From CAISGS01 sp044376615 (GTDB lineage: Bacteria; Pseudomonadota; Alphaproteobacteria; Caulobacterales; Caulobacteraceae), in assembly GCA_044376615.1 (NCBI GenBank), contig JBILKO010000023.1:1-28674 (forward strand): DNA of 28,674 nt. The letters are read 5' to 3'. Below the pieces are notes generated by a model that had not been told where the DNA came from, ran no database searches, and saw nothing but the letters and a program-made list of their open reading frames with translations. Position 1 is the stretch's first letter. Every line of letters begins with the position of its first letter. The position numbers were made by a program, and so were the translations under genes. Of the stretch, positions 14,767-22,800 are shown piece after piece.

Positions 14767-15615
14767 TCAGGCAGGACCCGTCACGACTGGCAGCTCGTCA
14801 CGTCCGCCCCATTCGCTCCAGGCGCCGTCATAGATCGCCGTGCGCCAATGGCCGAGCCGGGCTAGGCCAAGGGCTAGGATCGCGGCGGTAATCCCTGAGC
14901 CGCAGGTCGTGACCACGGGCCTTGTCAGGTCAATCCCAGCCTTCACAAAGGCGGCTTCCAACTGATCGGCGGGCAGGAAGGTGCCGTCGGCGGCGCTTAA
15001 GGTTCCGGCGGGCAGATTACGGGCACCGGGCATATGGCCGCCGCGCAGGCCTGGACGCGGCTCTGGCACCTCGCCGGTAAAGCGTCCAGCGGGGCGGGCA
15101 TCGAGCACTTGCTCGCGGCCATTGCCCAAGACGCGCAAGACCTGATTATAATCGCGCACCAGGTCGCTATTATATCGGGCGGTAAAGTGCCGGTCGCGCG
15201 GCGGCGGCGGCATGTCTTCGGTCGGGCGACCTTCGGCGAGCCATTTGGGCAGGCCGCCGTCTAGGACGACGACATCCTCATGGCCCATAAGGCGCAGGGT
15301 CCACCAGACCCGGGCTGATGAAAACACGCCTTGCGAGTCATAGACCACCACGCGATTACCATCGCCAATCCCCATCTTGCGCATGCGCGACGAGAACTTT
15401 TCCGGCGAGGGGGCCATGTGCGGCAGAGGGCTGTCCGTATCGGAGATTTCGTCAATATCGAAGAAGACCGCGCCCGGAATATGGGCCTGCTCATACTCAG
15501 CACGCGGATTGCGCTCCGAGCCCGGCATGAACCAGCTAGCATCAACAATGCGCACATCCGGCGCCGAAAGGTGATCGAATAGCCAGTCCGTAGTGACGAG
15601 GGGATCTTGGGTCAT
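14767..15615 (-). CDS. sseA: 3-mercaptopyruvate sulfurtransferase (two-domain rhodanese)
   Basis: Moves sulfur from 3-mercaptopyruvate to a thiophilic acceptor. The 282-residue product has two rhodanese domains: an inactive N-terminal one (about 8-135, LVTTDWLFDHL, DASWFMPG, YEQAHIPGAVFFDID) and a catalytic C-terminal one (about 165-280) with Cys238 in TTCGSGITAA, the CGSG-[IV]-TA loop that separates mercaptopyruvate enzymes from thiosulfate rhodaneses. The ATG at 15615 has GAAGG just upstream; the frame runs on to 15723, but that would overlap cysK and lies before the family homology. It begins 7 bases after the cysK stop. Confidence 0.92.
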   Translation of the reverse strand: MTQDPLVTTDWLFDHLSAPDVRIVDASWFMPGSERNPRAEYEQAHIPGAVFFDIDEISDTDSPLPHMAPSPEKFSSRMRKMGIGDGNRVVVYDSQGVFSSARVWWTLRLMGHEDVVVLDGGLPKWLAEGRPTEDMPPPPRDRHFTARYNSDLVRDYNQVLRVLGNGREQVLDARPAGRFTGEVPEPRPGLRGGHMPGARNLPAGTLSAADGTFLPADQLEAAFVKAGIDLTRPVVTTCGSGITAAILALGLARLGHWRTAIYDGAWSEWGGRDELPVVTGPA

Positions 15616-15622
15616 GACACCT

Positions 15623-16621
15623 TCAAAGCCAGGAGGGAACCGGCAGGCCGCGTTCGCGTAGGAAATCTGGATTAAACAATTTGGATTGGTAACGCGAGCC
15701 ATGATCGCAAAGTATGGTGACAATGGTCTTGCCTGGCCCCAGATCGCGCGCCAGGCGCACAGCGCCCGCGAGATTCATGCCTGCGGAGCCGCCAAGGCAA
15801 AGCCCCTCGTGCTGAACCAGGTCAAACACCAGATCCAGCGCCTCGGCATCGGGGATCTGATAGGCATAATCGACGCCTAGGCCCTCAAGATTGGCTGTAA
15901 TGCGCCCCTGACCAATGCCCTCGGTGATCGAGGTACCATCGGCCTTAAGCTCGCCGCGGGTGTAGTAGCTATAGAGGCTGGCCCCGAACGGATCGGCCAG
16001 GGCAATGGCGATGTTTGGATTGCGTTCGCGCAAGGCCATGGCGGTTCCAGCCAGGGTTCCGCCTGTGCCGACGGCACTGACAAAGCCGTCAATCTGGCCG
16101 CCTGTCTGGTCCCAGATTTCGGGGCCGGTCGTTTCATAATGCGCCAGGCGATTGGCGAGATTATCGAACTGGTTGGCCCAGATCACCCCATTGGGCTCGG
16201 TCGCCGCGCGCTCTTCGGCCAAGCGCCCCGAATAGCGGACATAATTGCCAGGATCGGCATAGGGCACGGCATCGACCTCAATCAATTCGGCCCCCATCAG
16301 CCGGATGGCGTCCTTCTTTTCCTGGCTCTGGGTGCGGGGAATGACGATGGCGCAGCGATAGCCAAGGGCTGCGGCGACCATGGCCAGGCCAATGCCGGTA
16401 TTGCCGGCTGTGCCCTCGACAATCAGGCCGCCGGGCCGCAGCAGGCCGCGCTTTTCGGCGTCGCGGATAATATAGAGGGCGGCGCGATCCTTGACCGACT
16501 GGCCCGGATTCATGAATTCGGCCTTGCCCCAGATTTCGCAACCCGTCGCGGCGCTGATCCGGTTCAGCCGGATTAGCGGGGTATGACCGATGGCATCGAC
16601 AACGCTTTTAACTTGGATCAT
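15623..16621 (-). CDS. cysK: Cysteine synthase A (O-acetylserine sulfhydrylase)
   Basis: Makes cysteine from O-acetylserine and sulfide. The 332-residue, fold-type II PLP enzyme has IGHTPLIRLNRIS at residues 11-23, the PLP lysine Lys44 in NPGQSVKDRAA, the substrate loop EGTAGNTGIGLA (69-80; TSGNTG is more common in enterobacteria), and the phosphate-binding GTGGTLAG. The C-terminus has SAGMNLAG and a final DHGSRYQSKLFNPDFL. The start ATG at 16621 was chosen because the family begins with its VKSVVDAIGHTPL; the open frame upstream to 16987 is antisense to the dehydrogenase gene. It is the first gene of the operon, divergent from the SDR gene over 128 bases. Confidence 0.94.
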   Translation of the reverse strand: MIQVKSVVDAIGHTPLIRLNRISAATGCEIWGKAEFMNPGQSVKDRAALYIIRDAEKRGLLRPGGLIVEGTAGNTGIGLAMVAAALGYRCAIVIPRTQSQEKKDAIRLMGAELIEVDAVPYADPGNYVRYSGRLAEERAATEPNGVIWANQFDNLANRLAHYETTGPEIWDQTGGQIDGFVSAVGTGGTLAGTAMALRERNPNIAIALADPFGASLYSYYTRGELKADGTSITEGIGQGRITANLEGLGVDYAYQIPDAEALDLVFDLVQHEGLCLGGSAGMNLAGAVRLARDLGPGKTIVTILCDHGSRYQSKLFNPDFLRERGLPVPSWL

Positions 16622-16749
16622 GGATAAGGGCCTCAGCTCACCAAACGTCTTAGGCTTGGCCCAATCTGGCGCGCTTCGCAAGGGATCGGATGATCCAGAG
16701 CTAGATTTGCGCCGTAAGCTAAAGGTAGCCCGCAGTCTAGGAGAGACCC

Positions 16750-17553
16750 ATGCCGCATTCCGCCCGGCCATCGACCCCGAAGGACGGCATTGCCTGGGTG
16801 ACGGGGGCCAGCTCCGGTATTGGCCTGGCCCTAACCAAGCGTCTGGTCTCACTCGGCTGGCGCGTGGCGGTAACGGCGCGGCGGGCAGAGGCCCTAGAGG
16901 CCTTAGCCTCCGACCATCCGGGTCAGATCGGGGTGTTTGCCGCCGATGTTGCGGATACACGGGCCATGGCCTCTGCCGCAGAAGCAATTGAAGCGAAGTT
17001 CGGGCCGATCGCTTTGGCCGTCCTCAATGCGGGCATCTATCTGCCCGTCGATTCCCGCAAACCCGATCCGGCCCTGTTTCGCCAAACCTTTGAGGTCAAT
17101 CTGATGGGCGTGGCCAATGCCTTAGCGCCCCTGGTTCCCGCCATGTTGGCGCGTGGCCAGGGTCAGATCCTGATTGTCAGTTCCGCCACCGGCTTTGGCG
17201 GCATGCCGACGGCGGCGGCGTATGGTGCATCCAAGGCGGCCCTGATCAATATGGCCGAGACCTTGCGCATAGAGCTTGATCCCCTCGGTATACGGGTTCA
17301 GGTCGCGACCCCCGGCTTTGTTGAAACACCGGCCCAGGACGATAATGGCTTTCCCAAACCGTTTATGATCAGCCCAGACCGCGCCGCCCGATATATGACC
17401 GATGGCATGGCCAGCAAGGCCGTTGAGATCAGCTTTCCGCGGCGGTTTACCTGGATTCTAAAGGCGCTTTATGCCCTGCCCAGCGCGGTCTATATCCCCC
17501 TGGTGCGCAAACAGACCGGATGGGACGGGCCCAATCCCGACTGGCCGAAATAG
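16750..17553 (+). CDS. Short-chain dehydrogenase/reductase
   Basis: NAD(P)-dependent oxidoreductase of unknown substrate. The 267-residue product is a classical SDR: TGASSGIG (18-25), NAG in VLNAGIY near 93, the catalytic serine in LIVSSATG (144-145), and Tyr158-x3-Lys162 in AAYGASKAA. Arg38 and Arg44-45 after the second strand hint at NADP preference. The C-terminus carries a hydrophobic stretch (RFTWILKALYALPSAVYIPL) that may touch the membrane. AGGAGA lies a few bases before the ATG. In the 128-base divergent spacer with cysK there is a short palindrome GGATC-GGAT-GATCC (16683-16696). gloA follows after 12 bases. Confidence 0.92.
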   Translation: MPHSARPSTPKDGIAWVTGASSGIGLALTKRLVSLGWRVAVTARRAEALEALASDHPGQIGVFAADVADTRAMASAAEAIEAKFGPIALAVLNAGIYLPVDSRKPDPALFRQTFEVNLMGVANALAPLVPAMLARGQGQILIVSSATGFGGMPTAAAYGASKAALINMAETLRIELDPLGIRVQVATPGFVETPAQDDNGFPKPFMISPDRAARYMTDGMASKAVEISFPRRFTWILKALYALPSAVYIPLVRKQTGWDGPNPDWPK

Positions 17554-17565
17554 GAGGCGAGCAAG

Positions 17566-18006
17566 ATGGAATATCTTCACACCATGGTGCGGGTCACCGA
17601 CCTGGACGCCTCGCTCGATTTCTATTGCAACAAGCTCGGCCTGGTCGAGATCTCTCGTTATGACAATGAGGCAGGGCGCTTTACCCTAGTCTTTCTCTGT
17701 GCGCCCGGCGATGTCGAAAAGGCCAAGGCCAATCGCTCACCCAGTATTGAGCTGACCTATAATTGGGATCCAGAGACCTATACGGGCGGCCGCAATTTTG
17801 GTCACCTGGCCTATGAGGTCGAGGACATCTATGCCCTGTGCCAAAAACTGCTCGACGGCGGCGTCACCCTGAACCGCCCGCCCCGCGACGGCCGCATGGC
17901 CTTTGTCCGCTCGCCCGACGGCATTTCGTTTGAGCTCTTGCAAAAGGGCAGCGCCCAGCCGGTAGCTGAGCCCTGGGCGTCGCTGCCCAATATTGGGGTT
18001 TGGTAG
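17566..18006 (+). CDS. gloA: Lactoylglutathione lyase (glyoxalase I)
   Basis: Converts the hemithioacetal of methylglyoxal and glutathione to S-lactoylglutathione. The 146-residue product is one vicinal-oxygen-chelate pair with all four metal ligands in place: His5 (YLHTMVRV), Glu62 (SIELTYNW), His80 (FGHLAYEV) and Glu123 (SFELLQK). The short length resembles the Ni/Co-type bacterial enzymes more than the longer Zn type. AGGAGG (17552-17557) precedes the ATG by eight bases. It is cotranscribed with the SDR gene and converges on tpsB with six bases between the stops. Confidence 0.95.
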   Translation: MEYLHTMVRVTDLDASLDFYCNKLGLVEISRYDNEAGRFTLVFLCAPGDVEKAKANRSPSIELTYNWDPETYTGGRNFGHLAYEVEDIYALCQKLLDGGVTLNRPPRDGRMAFVRSPDGISFELLQKGSAQPVAEPWASLPNIGVW

Positions 18007-18012
18007 GGGGGG

Positions 18013-19743
18013 CTAAAACCGCCGGCTCAACCCAATATGCGCCTGTCCGTTCATCTCGCGCGTTGATGGGCCGTCCAATAGGCCCGTAGCGACCGTCAGC
18101 TTGAGGCTCAGATTGGGGTCAAGCGCCATTTCAGATCCGATGCCGACCGAGGCGATGGTCAAGCTCGTCCTGGCATAGAGGTCTCGCCCAATACCAATAT
18201 CGTTGAAGACAAAGGGCCCGATGTTCACCCCGCGCAGGGTGACCGGTGCGCTCAGGGCCAGTTCATTGCGCCAGACTGCGACCTGGTCATAGGCGCCGTC
18301 ATCGAGATTATATCCACGAACCAGATTACTGCCGCCCAGGCCAGCTTGTTCGGTCCGGGGCAAGGGCATTTCAGCCCATTGGCCAATGAATTGGCTGCGC
18401 CAGACCAGGGGCCCACGCAATTGGGTCTGATAGCCAAAATTGGCGGTGAAATAGGTATAGTGGGCGCTGGGGCTTTGACCCTGGCGATAGAGCAGGCCGC
18501 GACCCGGGTCATCGACCTTGCTAATACCGCCTGGCAGGGCACGCACACCCATCGACCAATTGGTGGCTGATCCGGCGCTGGCCTGACTATGGGTAATGGC
18601 AGCGGAGACCTGTGGGTCATCGACCTGGGCCTCATAGACCAGATAGTCGTAAAATAAGGTCTGTCCGCCGACCCGCTTGCCAGCTAAGCCCAGGCGCATC
18701 TGGGTCATGCCGTCATGGAACAGGCGGCTAATGCCAAAGGCATAGGCAAGCTCAAGCTCATCAATCTTGAGCTGCACGGTAAAGGGCGCGCTGGTTTGAT
18801 AGGTTTGGACGTGATTATAGCCCAGCTCAATGCGGCCATGATGACCGACCGGCAGCGCATAATTGACCACCTGACCAATATATTTCGGATAGGCCTTGGC
18901 GCTGAGGGCATCGGCCGAACTGGTCGCCTGATAGCTTAGAACACTGTCATAGCCAAAGACATTGCCCAGACTGGCCCCGACGAAATAGCGGCCCCAGCTG
19001 GTGCCGGGCGAGCCGCTGTTTTCATAGCCGGTATAGACCTGCCAGGGACGGCTCGCAGTTCTTACCAGCTTAAGATCGGTTTGACCCGGCGTCGCCGAGG
19101 GCGTGAAAATCGGCTGGGTCTGGGTGAACGGATAGAGGTTCAGCCAATAAAGGTTTTCGGTCAGGACCTTGGCATTGATGGCATCGCCGGTTTTCACGCC
19201 TAGCCGATCGAGGGCGCTAGCAGCGCGGCCTTTGTCCTTGTCATCGAGGCTGATGGCACCAATCCGAAATTCAACAATCTGGAACTGTAAGACCCCACCC
19301 GAAATATCCTGCTCCGGTGTAAAGACCGAGACAAAGGGATAGCCGAGCGCGCGGTAGCGCTGGGTAAGGCGCGTCTGGACCTCAGCAATCATCTTGCGCG
19401 AAATGGGCTGGCCCAGATAGGGTTTCAGCTCGGCCTGGACCTCTGCCGCCACGGGAGCCAGGCGAGAAATCTTGCCCAGGTCTATCCCCAAGTCTGGTGT
19501 GGTCTTTGCCGCCTCGTCCCGGTCGAGCAGGGTGATGCCCGTTAGGTTCGGTCCAATCGGTGTTGCATCCTGCTCTTGGGCTTGTAGATCTGGCAGGGCC
19601 AGGGGCGCAGGCGGGGTCTGTGGTACCTGCGGCGCATAGCGCTCAATCACCTGGGCGCTTGCGGGCACGGCAAGTATGCTCGCCACGGATAAGGCAGCCC
19701 AATGGGTACGCCAATTCTGAAACTGGGGACTAGGTGCGGTCAC
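18013..19743 (-). CDS. TpsB-type outer-membrane transporter (ShlB/FhaC/HecB family)
   Basis: Two-partner secretion pore that exports TpsA exoproteins across the outer membrane. The 576-residue product has a signal peptide (hydrophobic WAALSVASILAVPASA, cut near residue 30), a Pro-rich linker, two POTRA-like periplasmic domains (about 70-230, including YRALGYPFVSVFTPEQDISGG in part), and a 16-strand beta-barrel (about 235-576) ending in Phe as outer-membrane proteins do. The L6-loop signature VRGY is present with Arg476 in GGSNLVRGYNLDDGAYD. Start GTG 19743 has a weak ribosome site, but no better in-frame start precedes the signal peptide. It lies downstream of tpsA1, 119 bases apart, with a strong hairpin between them. 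Confidence 0.95.
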   Translation of the reverse strand: MTAPSPQFQNWRTHWAALSVASILAVPASAQVIERYAPQVPQTPPAPLALPDLQAQEQDATPIGPNLTGITLLDRDEAAKTTPDLGIDLGKISRLAPVAAEVQAELKPYLGQPISRKMIAEVQTRLTQRYRALGYPFVSVFTPEQDISGGVLQFQIVEFRIGAISLDDKDKGRAASALDRLGVKTGDAINAKVLTENLYWLNLYPFTQTQPIFTPSATPGQTDLKLVRTASRPWQVYTGYENSGSPGTSWGRYFVGASLGNVFGYDSVLSYQATSSADALSAKAYPKYIGQVVNYALPVGHHGRIELGYNHVQTYQTSAPFTVQLKIDELELAYAFGISRLFHDGMTQMRLGLAGKRVGGQTLFYDYLVYEAQVDDPQVSAAITHSQASAGSATNWSMGVRALPGGISKVDDPGRGLLYRQGQSPSAHYTYFTANFGYQTQLRGPLVWRSQFIGQWAEMPLPRTEQAGLGGSNLVRGYNLDDGAYDQVAVWRNELALSAPVTLRGVNIGPFVFNDIGIGRDLYARTSLTIASVGIGSEMALDPNLSLKLTVATGLLDGPSTREMNGQAHIGLSRRF

Positions 19744-19803
19744 AATTCAATCAATCACGTTAAGGAATGGGTCGTGTCGAAATGGCAGTTCGAGTCAAGA
19801 CTA

Positions 19804-19836
19804 GGGCGGCGATCTAAGGCCGAAAGATCGCCGCCC
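19804..19836 (-). terminator. Strong 12-bp hairpin between tpsA1 and tpsB
   Basis: GGGCGGCGATCT (19804-19815) and AGATCGCCGCCC (19825-19836) form a perfect 12-bp stem with a 9-base loop, 27 bases past the tpsA1 stop. No run of T follows on the minus strand (TAGTCTTG), so it is not a textbook intrinsic terminator; it may attenuate read-through into tpsB or protect the tpsA1 mRNA end. A TTGACT (19793-19798, minus strand) just after it could be a -35 box for tpsB, but no matching -10 was found. Confidence 0.6.
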
Positions 19837-19862
19837 GTCGGGGATTATAGCACTGGCTGGTC

Positions 19863-22800
19863 CTAATAAATCACTCCGTCGGCCTTTTGGGGGACCACCG
19901 AGTAGTTTTTGCCGCCATTGCCGTCATCAATGACATAACCAGTCTTGACCGACAGCTTGCGGTTGCCCTTCGCGGCGCTGTCAAACACCTGGGCAAGGCT
20001 GGTGATCTTGTCTGTCCCGAGCAGGCCATAGATCTGGACCACACCGATAGAGGTAGTCTTGCCATCATAGGCCTTGGAGTCGGTGACGGCGGCGAGGGTC
20101 AGCGGTGCCTTATTGATCGTGCCGACAGCGGTTTTGTAGGTGACCTGGTAATTGCTGCCGTTATTACCGTCATAAATTGTAAATCCAGGATTGACGATCA
20201 ATGTCCGCGAACCAGCATTCTTGCTATTAAAGGCCTGGGTTAGGCCATTCACAGAGTCGTAACCCTTCAGGCCTGTCACCGTTACCGATCCGGCCGAATA
20301 GGTTGTGCCATCATAGGTCTTGGTATCGGTCACGGTCGTAAAGGTCAGCGGCGCCTTATTGATCGTACCCTGGGCTGACGACACATTAACAGTATAATTG
20401 TTACCGCCATTGCCATCATTGACCACATAGCCGGGATTGACCGATATCGTACTGCCAAGGGCATACGGGCTGGCATTTGGATTATCAAACGCCTGGCTTA
20501 GACTTGATACCGTGTCTGTGCCCTTGAGGCCGATCTTCTGAACGCCCTTTGTCGAGGTCGTCGTCGTGTCATAGGTCTTTGTATCCGTCACCGCCGCCAG
20601 TGTGAGCGGGGCAGGGGTGATCTGGCCATTTGCCGCATTGATTGTAATAGCATAATTATTGCCGTTATTACCGTCGCTGATCACGTAGCCGGGCTTGACG
20701 GACAAGATGGCGTAGCCCGCATTCTTGGTGTTAAAGGCTTGAGTGAAGTTCGTGATGGCATCGTTACCCAAAAATCCGACGGCATACGGGATTAAGCTTG
20801 ATACTGTCGTGGCGTCATAAACCTTTGTGTCACCGGTCGCATACAAGTTCAGACTTGCCTTGTTTATCGTGCCGGAAGCGGCTTTCAGAGTGACCTGATA
20901 GTTGCCGCCATTGGCATCGTCATAGATGATGTAATCTGTATTGACCTTTAGGGTCCGGCTTCCTGCATTTTTGCTGTCAAAAGCTTGGGTTAGATTGCTA
21001 ACCCAGTCTCCACCTTTGAAGCCCGTAAAGGTCACAGTGCCGACCGAGCTAGTTGTGGTGTCATAGGTCTTGCTATCAGTGACTGCGGTAAAGGTTAGGG
21101 GGGCTTTGTTGATTGTCCCGCTGGCGGTCGTGACGGTTGGAGCATAATTGGCCCCACCATTGCCGTCATTGATGACATAGCCTTGATTGATAGCCAGAGT
21201 TCGCGCGCCAGCGTTTTTGCTGTCAAAAGCCTGGGTCAGGCCCGTGACCGTGTCACTGCCTTTGAGACCCGTTTTAAGCACGGCCTTAGTTGAGGTCGCG
21301 GTGGCATCATAGGTCTTGGTGTCTGTCACCGCCGCGAGGGTTAGCGGGGCTGGGGTGATGTTAATGATTGCAGGTGAGATATAACTAAACCCGTAATTCA
21401 GGTCTGAAACAAAATTGGTCGTCGTGTTTTGCGTATAGGTCCCAACATTCTTTGAAGCGGTTTTTGCCGTGATCGCGCTCCCGGTGAGGATATCGATCGC
21501 CTGGTCGCCCGGCCGGTATCCAGTGAGTGTATAGGTAAAGCCCTGCGTAGCGCCGGTATAGGTCGCGGTTTTGACATCGCCCGTCACCGTCAAGATCGGC
21601 CGATAGGCATGGACAAAACGATTGCCGCTGGTCGGGGCCTTGGCGAAGCCCGTGCCGAATGTATAGGCGCTGCCATAATAGTTCTTGCCGACCAGGCCGC
21701 CGATCACATCGGTCGTCGAGCCATCCGGCGTGGTGGTATAGATCAGCCAGCGACCGCTAGGGGTCGAGATGGCGGACGCCCCAGCATTATTGATGAAGGC
21801 ACCATTGGAGGCCAGGGTGACGGCATCGCCGGTCGCCGTCGAGCTGACAGAGCTACCCGATGCTAGGGTGAGGCTGCCATTCTTGGCTTCAAACACAAGC
21901 GCCTTACCAGAGGTGAAGACACTATCAATCGTGAAGGCTGTGCTTGCCGAGAACTGAGCCTTGCTTATGGCAGAATTGCCCAAGAGCGCCGAAAACAGGG
22001 TTGGCCCGAAAACTGTGTTTAGGTCGCTTAGGGTCAATGCGAGTGAGGTCTTGGTCGTAGAGGCGACCAGATTTCCAGACCTGATATTGAAATTGCTTAG
22101 CTTGCTTCCGAAAAGACTAACACTATCGGACGCAAAGGCACCTGAAACCTCAGAGGCATTCGCCAAGGTCAGGGTCGCTCCTAGCTTGGTTGCAGTGAAC
22201 GGGACTGCGCCTTGGTTGGCATAATAGTAATAGCCGTTTGCGCCCGTTAGAACGGAGGCGCGTTGTACGCCGTCGGTGATAAAGTAGACGGTCGCCCCCT
22301 TGCTGCCAGTTCCGTTCGCCTCATAGGCAAAGCCCGTAATCGGCTTGGGAGCGCCAAAGGCCTTGAGATAGGGATAAAGGCCGCCGCCACCACCCCAGAT
22401 GGCTTGGTCAAAGCCAGCAGGTAGGGCTGATTGCAATTGGGTAGTGGTATAGCCGGTACCACCGCCAAATGTCGTCCCAAAACCACTAGTTGCCGTGTCC
22501 CAGTAACCATTGATCACTGAAGAAGTATTGGGTTGTCCGTACTCCGTGGGGCCAACAAGTCCTCCGCCACGAATCGGGTTGCTGACCACGCGACCAGTAG
22601 CGAATGTATTTGTAAGAGAACCATAATTCGAACCCACTAAGCCACCAACGGTCGCATAGCTGCAAACGTCACAGTCGGCACGGCCGGTGACTGCACCACT
22701 TGCAAATGCATTTGTAATTGCACCATAGTTTGTGCCGACCAAACCACCTGCGTTTGTTACTGCAAACGCAGACACAGGTCCGCTCGCGAAGGCGCCGCTA

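Noticed and set aside
16622..16987. N-terminal extension of cysK in the same frame.
   Set aside because: It is antisense to the SDR gene and lies before the conserved start of cysteine synthases.
19863..20114. A contact-dependent-inhibition toxin at the TpsA1 C-terminus with an immunity gene behind it.
   Set aside because: The C-terminus is an ordinary YDG repeat and the next gene is the TpsB transporter.
19866..21364. Regular repeats of about 250 bases that might be taken for a CRISPR array or satellite DNA.
   Set aside because: Units are in frame, encode YDG domains and vary in sequence; there are no short identical repeats separated by unique spacers.
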